A stretch of 64,000 nucleotides of DNA from Clostridium sp. Cult1. GTDB lineage: Bacteria > Bacillota > Clostridia > Tissierellales > Tepidimicrobiaceae. The stretch is taken from assembly GCF_021655095.1 (NCBI RefSeq), contig NZ_PPXW01000001.1, positions 453,372-517,371 on the forward strand, given 5' to 3'. Positions 10,377 to 19,295 of this stretch are shown piece by piece (positions within the stretch are counted from its first letter, which is position 1; every line of letters begins with the position of its first letter). The position numbers were made by a program, and so were the translations under genes. A model generated the notes under the pieces. It had not been told where the DNA came from and made no database searches. It saw only the letters and a list, made by a program, of their open reading frames with translations.

Positions 10377-10531
10377 TATGCTACACCTCCTAGAATTTAC
10401 TCATATTAATTTTATGATAAGATTACCCATAAAACAAATTAATTATATTTATAGTTCTATGGATTATTATAAATAAATATAATTAAAAAAGATTAATCCA
10501 TGTATTACCTATTCTCCTATCCCTTTTTTAA

Positions 10532-10560
10532 TTTACAATATGACTTGAAGAATATATAAT
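10532..10560 (+). promoter_or_regulatory. Sigma-A-type promoter of the deacetylase gene
   Basis: TTTACA (10532-10537), 17-base spacer, TATAAT (10555-10560). It lies 36 bases before the deacetylase ATG, whose ribosome binding site is AAGGAAGGAG. Confidence 0.75.
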
Positions 10561-10595
10561 ATATGTATTACATTAGATAAGGAAGGAGCAGGTGA

Positions 10596-11528
10596 ATGAA
10601 AAGATTTGGAATAATATTATTGATAATGATTACACTAGTAGTACAGGCTCCAATTGCAGCCTATGGGGAAAGCAATACTACTAGTATTGCAGAAGAAAGA
10701 TACCAATTATTTAAGGAACAAAATTTAAGATTAAGAAAAGAAATATTACAGTTAAGGAATCAATTAAGTGAAAAAAAAGCAAGCAAAATTCCAGTACTTA
10801 TGTACCATCATTTGCTAAAGCAAGAAGATATAGATAAATATAATTGGTCAGACAATGGTAGTGTTCTATCAGTGGAAACCTTTGAAGAACAGATGGATTA
10901 CCTTTATGAGAATGGATTTTATACTGCAACTTTAGATGAATTACAATCCTTTTTAGATGGGGAAATTACTCTCCCAGAAAAGACAGTCGTTATTACCTTT
11001 GATGATGGTTATTTAAGCAATGTATTATACGCTTATCCTACTATGAAAAAATATAATTTTAGAGGAACCATATTTATGTTAGGATACAGGGTAGATAGTG
11101 TTCAGATTCCTTTTGATCCTAGTGACACCCAATCTTTAAGTATATATGAAGCCTATAAATACGAAGATGTATTCGACTATGAAAGTCATACTTATGAGCT
11201 TCATGATGTAAATGAAAAAGGTGAGAAACTTCTAATATCTTCAGAAGAAAAAATTATCCTTCAGGATTTAATAAGAAGCAAAGAATTGCTAGATGCTAAA
11301 TACTTTGCTTATCCCTATGGAAAATACGATGAAAATACTATCCAGTATTTAAATGAAACTGGATTTGAAATGGCCTTCACCATAGATTCTGGATATGTTA
11401 CCGAGGAATTAAATAAATATGAACTTCCAAGGTTCGGCATATCCCCTCGTATTCCTTTAAGTAGATTTAAAAGAATTGTAAACGGAATTGAAAAAGTTGA
11501 ACCTAGCCAGCCTGATACTATTGGCTAG
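10596..11528 (+). CDS. Exported polysaccharide deacetylase (NodB/CE4 fold)
   Basis: A 310-residue protein with a signal peptide (MKRFGIILLIMITLVVQAPIAAYG), then a coiled-coil stretch at about 28-65 and a NodB domain. The CE4 motifs are visible: TFDDGY at about 134-139 (Asp136, Asp137), the metal-binding His198 and His203 in ESHTYELH, and YPYGKYD near 245. CE4 enzymes remove N- or O-acetyl groups from peptidoglycan or other polysaccharides. It has its own promoter, and the 3-prime end of the coding sequence forms half of a terminator hairpin. It is likely a wall-modifying enzyme; the exact substrate is unknown. Confidence 0.9.
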   Translation: MKRFGIILLIMITLVVQAPIAAYGESNTTSIAEERYQLFKEQNLRLRKEILQLRNQLSEKKASKIPVLMYHHLLKQEDIDKYNWSDNGSVLSVETFEEQMDYLYENGFYTATLDELQSFLDGEITLPEKTVVITFDDGYLSNVLYAYPTMKKYNFRGTIFMLGYRVDSVQIPFDPSDTQSLSIYEAYKYEDVFDYESHTYELHDVNEKGEKLLISSEEKIILQDLIRSKELLDAKYFAYPYGKYDENTIQYLNETGFEMAFTIDSGYVTEELNKYELPRFGISPRIPLSRFKRIVNGIEKVEPSQPDTIG

Positions 11529-11540
11529 GTTCAACTTTTA
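11491..11540. terminator. Bidirectional terminator overlapping two gene ends
   Basis: AAAAGTTGAACCTAGCCA pairs with TGGCTAGGTTCAACTTTT around an 11-base loop. The left arm and loop are inside the deacetylase coding sequence, and the stop codon of the minus-strand MBL gene is in the right arm. The same stem recurs near 12.7 and 21.7 kb. Confidence 0.9.
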
Positions 11541-12368
11541 CTTATCTACAAATCGACCTCCCTCTGGTTTACTGATTTCGTCAAAGTCATTTACCAACAT
11601 ATTTAAATGCTCCATTATTTCTTTACCTTCCATAGGCTTGCCATGACTGGGTAGTACAATATTTGGATTTAGCTCTTTTAGGCGGTTAATAGAATCTTTA
11701 GCAGCCTTCCAGTCTACAGTTAAATATGCCGGAGGACCACTTATTTGTTCTTTTTGAGTAAGCACAGACCATAAAGATTCTTGCTTTGTAGTAGAAAAAG
11801 CATCTCCAGCTATTAAAACTCTGTCAGATTCTCTAAATAGGGAAATATGCCCTTCCGTATGCCCTGGGGTGTGAATCCATCTCCATTCAGGCATACTAGG
11901 TATACTTCCATCGGCAGGAAGAGCCACAGCTCTATAACCTATGTCTATACTAGTATGGGGAAATGTTGGGGACATTTCTGCTACCATTCCCCCGCCTACT
12001 GTAGGATCTCCCACAGGATAATCTTTTTTCCCTGTTATATAAGGTATTTCTAACTCATGAATATAGACGGGAACATCCCAATGTTGGGAAAGTTGAATAA
12101 CCGAACCTACATGATCGAAATGACCATGGGTAAGAATAATAGCTTCAGGTCTACTTTCTGTACCAAATCTTTCCTCCGCTGCTTTTATTATGAAATTACC
12201 AGAGTTTTCTAGGCCTGTATCCACCAATACAAATTTTTTATTGCCAGCCTTGGGATTCCCTACTAAAAAAGCATTTACAATAGTAAATTGTAAAACCAAT
12301 ATCTCTGAAGTTATTTCTTGAGAAGAGGTTGCTAATTTAGACATCCCCTCTACTAATTTGTTTCCCAT
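11538..12368 (-). CDS. MBL-fold metallo-hydrolase
   Basis: A 276-residue metallo-beta-lactamase-fold protein. Metal ligands are visible: THGHFDH (His81, His83, Asp85, His86), the downstream HTPGHTEGH (about 165-173), AGDAF (about 189) and the final LPSHG (about 240). The layout is that of the glyoxalase II-like and lactonase-like hydrolases rather than true beta-lactamases. It sits alone, between a terminator and a long inverted repeat that covers its ribosome binding site. A degenerate second copy lies at 21.7-22.3 kb. The substrate is unknown. Confidence 0.88.
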   Translation of the reverse strand: MGNKLVEGMSKLATSSQEITSEILVLQFTIVNAFLVGNPKAGNKKFVLVDTGLENSGNFIIKAAEERFGTESRPEAIILTHGHFDHVGSVIQLSQHWDVPVYIHELEIPYITGKKDYPVGDPTVGGGMVAEMSPTFPHTSIDIGYRAVALPADGSIPSMPEWRWIHTPGHTEGHISLFRESDRVLIAGDAFSTTKQESLWSVLTQKEQISGPPAYLTVDWKAAKDSINRLKELNPNIVLPSHGKPMEGKEIMEHLNMLVNDFDEISKPEGGRFVDK

Positions 12369-12372
12369 ATTA

Positions 12373-12426
12373 AAACCTCCATTAAGGAAATATATTTTAA
12401 ATTAGTATTTGCAATAATGAAGGTTT
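12373..12426 (-). promoter_or_regulatory. Inverted repeat over the ribosome binding site of the MBL gene
   Basis: AAACCTCCATTA...GGAAATAT faces ATTTGCAATAATGAAGGTTT, giving an imperfect stem of about 18-20 bases. In the minus-strand transcript the GGAGG ribosome binding site lies in the distal arm, so folding would mask it. The same structure is kept upstream of the MBL pseudogene (22322-22375). Confidence 0.55.
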
Positions 12427-12755
12427 ATATGTGATTACCAGACCTTAGAGATTTTTCTTCTTTTTCTATTCCTTTTAAAATCCCTTACTATCACCTGCCT
12501 AATAATATTATATCTTGAGTTTTACTGTTTCAATATAAATCTAAATTAAATTTACTGATTTTTTAAACTAAAAATTAAACTCCAATTAAAAAGGTTAACT
12601 TAAATAAAAGCTAAGGCCTTTAATCCTCTTAACTGAATTGCAAATGCATCGTCCATTAATTGTAAATGGAAAATTTAAAAAGTTAAACCTAGCCAATCCG
12701 GCACCATTGGCTAGGTTTAACTTTTATCTTTCTATATATGGACAGACTTTCCATC
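12427..12755. other. Intergenic region between MBL and HPr genes
   Basis: About 330 bases, very AT-rich. The only structure recognised is the hairpin terminator at 12677-12726 behind the HPr gene. No ORF with a ribosome binding site and no RNA family was seen in the rest. Confidence 0.5.
12677..12726 (-). terminator. Terminator of the PTS operon
   Basis: AAAAGTTAAACCTAGCCAAT pairs with ATTGGCTAGGTTTAACTTTT. It lies about 30 bases after the HPr stop codon. It is almost the same sequence as the terminator at 11491-11540. Confidence 0.88.
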
Positions 12756-13019
12756 TTATTCATTAAAATTATCATCAACTAATTTTACTAATGCCTTTAC
12801 AGCTTCCTCAGCATCATTTCCTTCAGCTTGAATTAAAATTGTATCTCCCTTACCTGCCCCCATGCTTAATATTCCCATAATACTCTTTGCATTGTATTCT
12901 TTGTCATCTTTTATTACAGTTATCCCAGATGTAAACCTGGCAGCCTCTTTTACAAATAAGCTTGCTGGTCTAGCATGAAGACCTGTCTCGTTTTTTAGTG
13001 TTACTTCTTGTTTGTACAT
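12756..13019 (-). CDS. HPr-family phosphocarrier protein
   Basis: An 87-residue protein with the HPr active site TGLHARPAS (His15, phosphorylated by enzyme I) and the regulatory serine in KSIMGI (Ser46, target of HPr kinase in Firmicutes). Length and both sites are standard. The ribosome binding site is AAGGAGG. It is the last gene of the beta-glycoside PTS operon rather than being paired with ptsI, so it is probably an accessory HPr that serves the local permease, though it could feed other PTS systems. It is followed by a strong terminator. Confidence 0.93.
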   Translation of the reverse strand: MYKQEVTLKNETGLHARPASLFVKEAARFTSGITVIKDDKEYNAKSIMGILSMGAGKGDTILIQAEGNDAEEAVKALVKLVDDNFNE

Positions 13020-13043
13020 TATTTAGCCCTCCTTAACCCTGTT

Positions 13044-13226
13044 TTAACTATTGTATGCTTCCTCATCAACAATAACCGTAACATCAGGATGTAATAAAAG
13101 CATACTTGCTGGCAACTTTGTTGTTATTTTATTTCCTATTAATAGTTGATTAACAGCTTTTCCTTTCTTTTTTCCACTGGCCAATAATATTATTTTCTTA
13201 GACTTCATAATACTTCCAATTCCCAT
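13044..13226 (-). pseudogene. C-terminal remnant of glucosamine-6-phosphate deaminase (NagB)
   Basis: Sixty codons match the end of NagB-type deaminases: MGIGSIMKSKKIILLASGKK, then LPASMLLLHPDVTVIVDEEA. The N-terminal three quarters, including the catalytic and substrate sites, are absent, and no ribosome binding site precedes the ATG at 13224-13226. NagB converts glucosamine-6-phosphate to fructose-6-phosphate and ammonia. Its remnant between the GH1 and HPr genes suggests the operon once handled an amino sugar. It is non-functional as it stands. Confidence 0.85.
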
Positions 13227-13278
13227 TTATGGTATAGATAAATATAATTAGTATATGGATAAACCTTGTTACACGCTG

Positions 13279-15058
<1,780 letters not shown>

Positions 15059-15075
15059 AATCAATATCCTCCCTT

Positions 15076-15405
15076 TTAATATTTTTTAATTGTTTTATAT
15101 AAATCTATAATTTCCCTTGCTAAATCATTAAATGTTATACAATTCATTAAATGATCTTGAGCATGAACAACCAATAAATTAAATTCTATCCTCTGTCCAT
15201 CAGACTCCTTAGCCAATAACTTTGTTTGTGCATTATGTGCTAATAACTCCGAATCCTTGGCTAATTTTAACTTATCTTCTGCTAATTCAAAATCAAACTT
15301 TTTGGCGGCCCTAATAGAATCTATAGCATTAGATTTAGCATTTCCCGCATTAATTATTATGTTCATTACAGTTTCGATTAAATCTTGATCTGCTTTTTTT
15401 TTCAT
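15076..15405 (-). CDS. PTS lactose/cellobiose-family EIIA
   Basis: A 109-residue all-helical protein with the family motif LLVVHAQDHLM, in which His81 is the expected phosphorylation site. Length and the acidic, Lys-rich helices fit LacF/CelC-type EIIA trimers. It transfers phosphate from HPr to EIIB. The ribosome binding site is AGGAGTGG. It stands between the mupG-like gene and EIIB, 20 bases from the former. Confidence 0.93.
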   Translation of the reverse strand: MKKKADQDLIETVMNIIINAGNAKSNAIDSIRAAKKFDFELAEDKLKLAKDSELLAHNAQTKLLAKESDGQRIEFNLLVVHAQDHLMNCITFNDLAREIIDLYKTIKKY

Positions 15406-15425
15406 ATGACCACTCCTATAAATAT

Positions 15426-16526
15426 CTAATTATCATTTATGATAAAATTAAATTTTTGATTAGGTTTTATAAAATCCAATATAAAAATCTCTTCTTCCTT
15501 AATTCTAGCAACCACATTAGATTTTCCGCTATTTATAAAATCCTTTAAAGCTATTTCTAACTCTCCCTTGTAATTTCCATATTCATCACTTTCTATTAGA
15601 ATATCTCCTCTTTTTATATTTCTGGGTGCATTGTGTAAAACAAAACTCCTATTCTTATATTTATCTCTACTATTTTTAGTAGACCTAATGATTGTATCGG
15701 AAATATCCCCTCTTCTAAAATGAATTTCATCTAACAATATTGATTTCTCAACTTCTGTAATATCTTTTTCAAGTGCTATTTCAAAAGATACCATATCTAA
15801 CCGCATGTTTTTTATTTTTGAAAATTCTTCTTTAGTTGCAAAACAATTGGATATAATAATATCATCAATATTATTTAAAGCTATCATATGTTTCAATTGA
15901 ACTTGAATAGGCATATACCTGTGCATTTCCAAAGTTGGCATCTGGTTGCCAATGGGCCAAGGTCCAAATGCAGTACTATTTTGACTGGTAATAAAAGCTG
16001 CAGTATTAAGTCCATATTTTTTAAAATTTTGAGTGCATTTTTCAAAATGGTCTAATGATAATCCAGTATGTTTATGAGGATAAAAGTTATGACAACCCAC
16101 TAAATTATATTTATTTGGCATATAATCCATAATTGTATCTATATACCTAGTATCATTACTCATATTGATTTCAATTTTTAAATTATAATCATTGTACGTC
16201 ATCATAGCCTCTTCATACCCAGAATATCCGTTATCTAGCCTAAAACCACTCACTTTAATATCTTTAAAAAAGGATAGATTTTCTCCATTAACCTTTAATT
16301 TTTTCAATATAGATGGATTAACATCTACAATCATTTCAAATCCTCTTTCATTTGCATAACTTGCGATATTAGAAAATCTATCCACAATTTCCTTCTTCGA
16401 ACCTTGTGCCGACAGTAAACAAGAAAATATTCTTTTAAACCCTATCTCCTTTGCTATGTCAATATAATTAAACAATTCTTTATCCGTAGATTTTTCAGGA
16501 TAAATTGAAATACCTAAATTTTTCAT
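15426..16526 (-). CDS. MupG-family (DUF871) 6-phospho-muramidase-like TIM-barrel protein
   Basis: A 366-residue protein that starts with MKNLGISIYPEKSTDKE and has the DUF871 layout: an N-terminal TIM barrel (SCLLS, VDVNPSIL, FRLDNGYSG, GCHNFYPHKHTGLS) and a C-terminal beta-rich domain with FRRGDISDT. MupG of Staphylococcus aureus, a member of this family, hydrolyses N-acetylmuramic-acid-6-phosphate-beta-1,4-GlcNAc, which links the family to peptidoglycan recycling. Here it lies inside a Lac-family PTS operon between EIIC and EIIA. It may therefore cleave the phosphorylated disaccharide that the permease imports. The assignment to the family is firm; the substrate is inferred. Confidence 0.85.
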   Translation of the reverse strand: MKNLGISIYPEKSTDKELFNYIDIAKEIGFKRIFSCLLSAQGSKKEIVDRFSNIASYANERGFEMIVDVNPSILKKLKVNGENLSFFKDIKVSGFRLDNGYSGYEEAMMTYNDYNLKIEINMSNDTRYIDTIMDYMPNKYNLVGCHNFYPHKHTGLSLDHFEKCTQNFKKYGLNTAAFITSQNSTAFGPWPIGNQMPTLEMHRYMPIQVQLKHMIALNNIDDIIISNCFATKEEFSKIKNMRLDMVSFEIALEKDITEVEKSILLDEIHFRRGDISDTIIRSTKNSRDKYKNRSFVLHNAPRNIKRGDILIESDEYGNYKGELEIALKDFINSGKSNVVARIKEEEIFILDFIKPNQKFNFIINDN

Positions 16527-16614
16527 CTATAACTTCCCTGCCTTCATAATATATTCTCTAAAATTAAAAGAAAATCAAGGACTTCTATGAAGTGAAGTCC
16601 CCACATTTTTATTT

Positions 16615-17904
16615 TTATTGCTTATCCAATGTAGATTTTTTTTCTAGTTCCAACTTATCAACTACTCTGAAAAACGGATAATAAATTAGCCCATCTATAA
16701 TTATCAATAAAGCCTGCCACAGAGCACCTCTCCAACCAGAGATAATCAACCCGGATAAAATAGGTGGCGTTGTCCATTGAATATTAATACCGTTGGCTAA
16801 TGGGACAATACCCACTGCCATTACAAAATAAGTCAATAATGCATTTACCAATGGTGCTAATAAAAAAGGTATAAATATAATCGGATTTAATACAATTGGC
16901 AATCCAAAGATTACTGGTTCATTAATATTGAATATGCTCGCACCAACTGATAACTTACCCAAAGATTTAAATCTTTCTGACCTCGCCCAAAATAAAATTA
17001 TTAAAACTAATGCTAATGTTGCACCTGCTCCACCGATACAAACATAGTTAGTGTAAAATTGATAATTTAAAATATTTGGTAATTCCGTCCCTGCCGCAAA
17101 AGCTGCAGCATTTTCCGCCGTTTGTGCAAACATAATAGGTTTCGTAATTCCATCAGTTACATTTGAACCGTGTATACCAAACATCCATAATGTTTGCTGA
17201 ATAATAATCACTATAATTAGGAAAAACAAATTCCCACCTATATTAGTTAATGGTTTTTGAAGTATGGCATATACAAAAGATTGTACCGTTTCAAAATTTG
17301 TCAAAGAAAAAACGATTCTAATAATTGTAAGTACTAGAATAACAAATAGTTCCGGTACTAAAGCACTAAATGAAGTAGCTACATTACCAGGAACATTCCC
17401 TGGCATTCTAATAGTCCAACCTTTGTTCTCTATCGCTGAAAATATTTTCAGTGCCAACATAGTAGTAAGTATACCAACAAACAATCCACTTGCCGTAAAA
17501 TTGTCAACAGGCAAACCTTTACCAGCATCATTTCCGAATTCTATCATAGGTGTCAAAATGAAAAATGCCACTAAAGACGTTACAATACTTGTTGTATCGT
17601 CAATATCAAAGGACCTTCCTAGGCTTTTAGCCATACCTATAATTACAAAAATAGTCATCAAATTCATTGTAGCATTATAAGGAATTAAAATATAGTTTAA
17701 CCAATTTTCGCCTAATTTGCCTGCCATAAAATTTTGGTATGCTTCACTTGGAATATAAGGTATTAAAAGAAATAATGAACCTATAATCAATAGTGGCATT
17801 ACTGCAAAAAAACCATCTCTAATTGCAGTCAAATACCTATTCTGATCTAACTTTCTAGCTATCGGTACTAACTTTGCTTCCAAAAAATTCATTAATTCAT
17901 TCAA
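16615..17904 (-). CDS. PTS lactose/cellobiose-family EIIC permease
   Basis: A 429-residue membrane protein with about ten helices and the CelB-type signatures GIHGSNVTDGITKP and NINEPVIFGLPIVLNP. It binds and transports the sugar while it is phosphorylated by EIIB. The start used is TTG at 17904 because GGAGGG lies six bases before it; the first ATG is 12 bases further in. An IS6-like element was inserted only 21 bases upstream of this TTG, which separates the gene from its former promoter or upstream regulator gene. Expression may now depend on transcription out of the element. Confidence 0.93.
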   Translation of the reverse strand: MNELMNFLEAKLVPIARKLDQNRYLTAIRDGFFAVMPLLIIGSLFLLIPYIPSEAYQNFMAGKLGENWLNYILIPYNATMNLMTIFVIIGMAKSLGRSFDIDDTTSIVTSLVAFFILTPMIEFGNDAGKGLPVDNFTASGLFVGILTTMLALKIFSAIENKGWTIRMPGNVPGNVATSFSALVPELFVILVLTIIRIVFSLTNFETVQSFVYAILQKPLTNIGGNLFFLIIVIIIQQTLWMFGIHGSNVTDGITKPIMFAQTAENAAAFAAGTELPNILNYQFYTNYVCIGGAGATLALVLIILFWARSERFKSLGKLSVGASIFNINEPVIFGLPIVLNPIIFIPFLLAPLVNALLTYFVMAVGIVPLANGINIQWTTPPILSGLIISGWRGALWQALLIIIDGLIYYPFFRVVDKLELEKKSTLDKQ

Positions 17905-17917
17905 AGTACTCCCTCCT

Positions 17918-17925
17918 TATACATT
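17918..17925. repeat. Left target-site duplication of the IS6-like element
   Basis: TATACATT, an exact direct repeat of 19247-19254. Eight bases is the usual duplication length of the IS6 family. Confidence 0.88.
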
Positions 17926-18022
17926 CGCTCTGTAAACTTAAATGAAAATTGAGGACTTCAATCCTCTGTGGTACAATGTTTTTGCTAGAAAACAAATACC
18001 TCCCAGAAAGGATGAAGTCCTC

Positions 18023-19054
18023 ATGCAAAAAATTGTACCAATAAAATGTCCAAAATGCAATAATAAAGATTCTTTTTATCGCTATGGCAAAGATAGAGAT
18101 GGTTATCAAAAGTATCTTTGCCGTAAGTGCAATCACCAATTTGCTCCTGATAGACCAGTGTCTAAAAAGGTGCCCAAATATCCTCGTTGTCCTGTTTGTG
18201 GTAAAGCTACGTTTCTTCATCACGATTATGAATATTACTCTAATTATCGTTGTTGCGATAAGAAATGTAATAATTCTATGTTTGTTCCTAAACCAAACAA
18301 TATACTGCCTGCATCTATGTCTAAACTTGTTGGAAAGAATGATTTTAAGCGTATGCGCTACCCCGTGCATATAATTATTACTGCTCTATCTATGTTTTAC
18401 CTTGGCAAAAATTCTTTTAGAAATATTGCCCTAATACTTACAGTAGCCCATGATGTTAAGGTTTCTCATACTACCATTAGCAATTGGTGTAAGAAATTTG
18501 CTCCATTTTTTAATAATCTCTCTTTAGAACTTATACCAATGTTAGACTTTAATTCAGATGAATGGCATGCTGACGAAACTGTTGTAAAAATTAATGGTCA
18601 AAAATATTATATTTGGTTTATCATAGACTCAGAAACCCACTTTGTCTTAGGTTTTCATTTATCGCCTTATAGAGATTCTAGCCAAGCTTTTGCTTTGCTT
18701 AATTCTGTTAAAGACTTAGGTACTGCTAATGCCATAGTTAGCGATCGATACAGTGCTTACAAAGTACCAGTTAAATCTGTACTGGGAAGTTCTGTTAAAC
18801 ATAATCGGGTTGAAAGCTTTAAAGATGATATTTCTAATAATTTAATAGAATCTTTTCATCATCAATTTAAAGCTTGGTATAAGACTAAGCAAGGTTTTAA
18901 TTCTTTTGAATCAGCCAATAATCTAATCAGCAAGTTTATATTTTTCTATAATTTTGTAAGACCTCATTCATCTCTTAATGGCTTAACCCCAGCTCAAGTT
19001 GCTGGATTAAATCTAACTGAAAGAGAGAAGAAAAAGTATCTTCTTGTAGCATAA
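18023..19054 (+). CDS. IS6-like DDE transposase with N-terminal zinc ribbons
   Basis: The start chosen is the ATG at 18023, behind AGAAAGGATG; the frame is open further upstream to 17942, but without a ribosome binding site. The 343-residue protein has two N-terminal Cys clusters (CPKCNNKD...CRKCNHQF and CPVCGKA...CCDKKC), a helix-turn-helix (TVAHDVKVSHTTISNWCKKF) and the DDE core. That core shows DEWHADET, IVSDRYSAY and NLIESFHHQFKAW for Asp, Asp and Glu, and ends with FIFFYNFVRPHSSLNGLTPA. The DDE core is of the IS6/IS240 type, while the paired zinc ribbons are extra. The gene is intact and the element may still be active. Confidence 0.9.
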   Translation: MQKIVPIKCPKCNNKDSFYRYGKDRDGYQKYLCRKCNHQFAPDRPVSKKVPKYPRCPVCGKATFLHHDYEYYSNYRCCDKKCNNSMFVPKPNNILPASMSKLVGKNDFKRMRYPVHIIITALSMFYLGKNSFRNIALILTVAHDVKVSHTTISNWCKKFAPFFNNLSLELIPMLDFNSDEWHADETVVKINGQKYYIWFIIDSETHFVLGFHLSPYRDSSQAFALLNSVKDLGTANAIVSDRYSAYKVPVKSVLGSSVKHNRVESFKDDISNNLIESFHHQFKAWYKTKQGFNSFESANNLISKFIFFYNFVRPHSSLNGLTPAQVAGLNLTEREKKKYLLVA

Positions 19055-19094
19055 ATTTTTCTTTATTTCGCCTAAATATTTTTCAAATGTACGT

Positions 19095-19153
19095 CCTTGA
19101 GATTGTCAAGGGCGCGTGTTAGCCCGTTCATTTTACCCTTGATAATCTCAAGG
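19095..19153. terminator. Long stem-loop in the IS 3-prime region
   Basis: CCTTGAGATTGTCAAGGG pairs with CCCTTGATAATCTCAAGG with a single G-U-type mismatch, loop of 23 bases. It lies 40 bases after the transposase stop and lacks a clean T-tract, so it may insulate or stabilise transcripts rather than act as a classic terminator. Confidence 0.6.
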
Positions 19154-19246
19154 CGGACTTTTATAATTGTCAAGGCGAAATTTAAAGCAATTTGAAGTAA
19201 TTCTATAAAACATTGTGCTATTTTTTCATGTTTAGTTTACAAAGCC

Positions 19247-19254
19247 TATACATT
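19247..19254. repeat. Right target-site duplication of the IS6-like element
   Basis: TATACATT, identical to 17918-17925. Confidence 0.88.
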
Positions 19255-19295
19255 ATACTCTCAATTACACAAGTACATATATAATTAATATTTTA

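Larger units (their letters stand above)
17926..19246 (+). mobile_element. IS6-family-like insertion sequence, 1321 bp
   Basis: The element is bounded by exact 8-bp direct repeats (TATACATT) and by inverted repeats. The left end reads CGCTCTGTAAACTTAAATG and the right end, reversed, GGCTTTGTAAACTAAACATG. It holds one transposase gene and, behind it, a long stem (19095-19153). The intact duplication shows a simple and probably recent insertion. Before insertion only about 62 bases separated the regulator gene (stop at 19296) from EIIC (start at 17904), so the element split a regulator-PTS operon. Confidence 0.9.

Noticed and set aside
11538..12368. Antibiotic-resistance beta-lactamase
   Set aside because: The MBL ligands are present, but there is no signal peptide and the layout is that of glyoxalase II-like hydrolases.
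17897..18374. Frames opposite and inside the IS transposase (157 codons minus, 96 codons plus)
   Set aside because: They are shadows of the transposase gene, which carries the zinc-ribbon and DDE motifs in the main frame.
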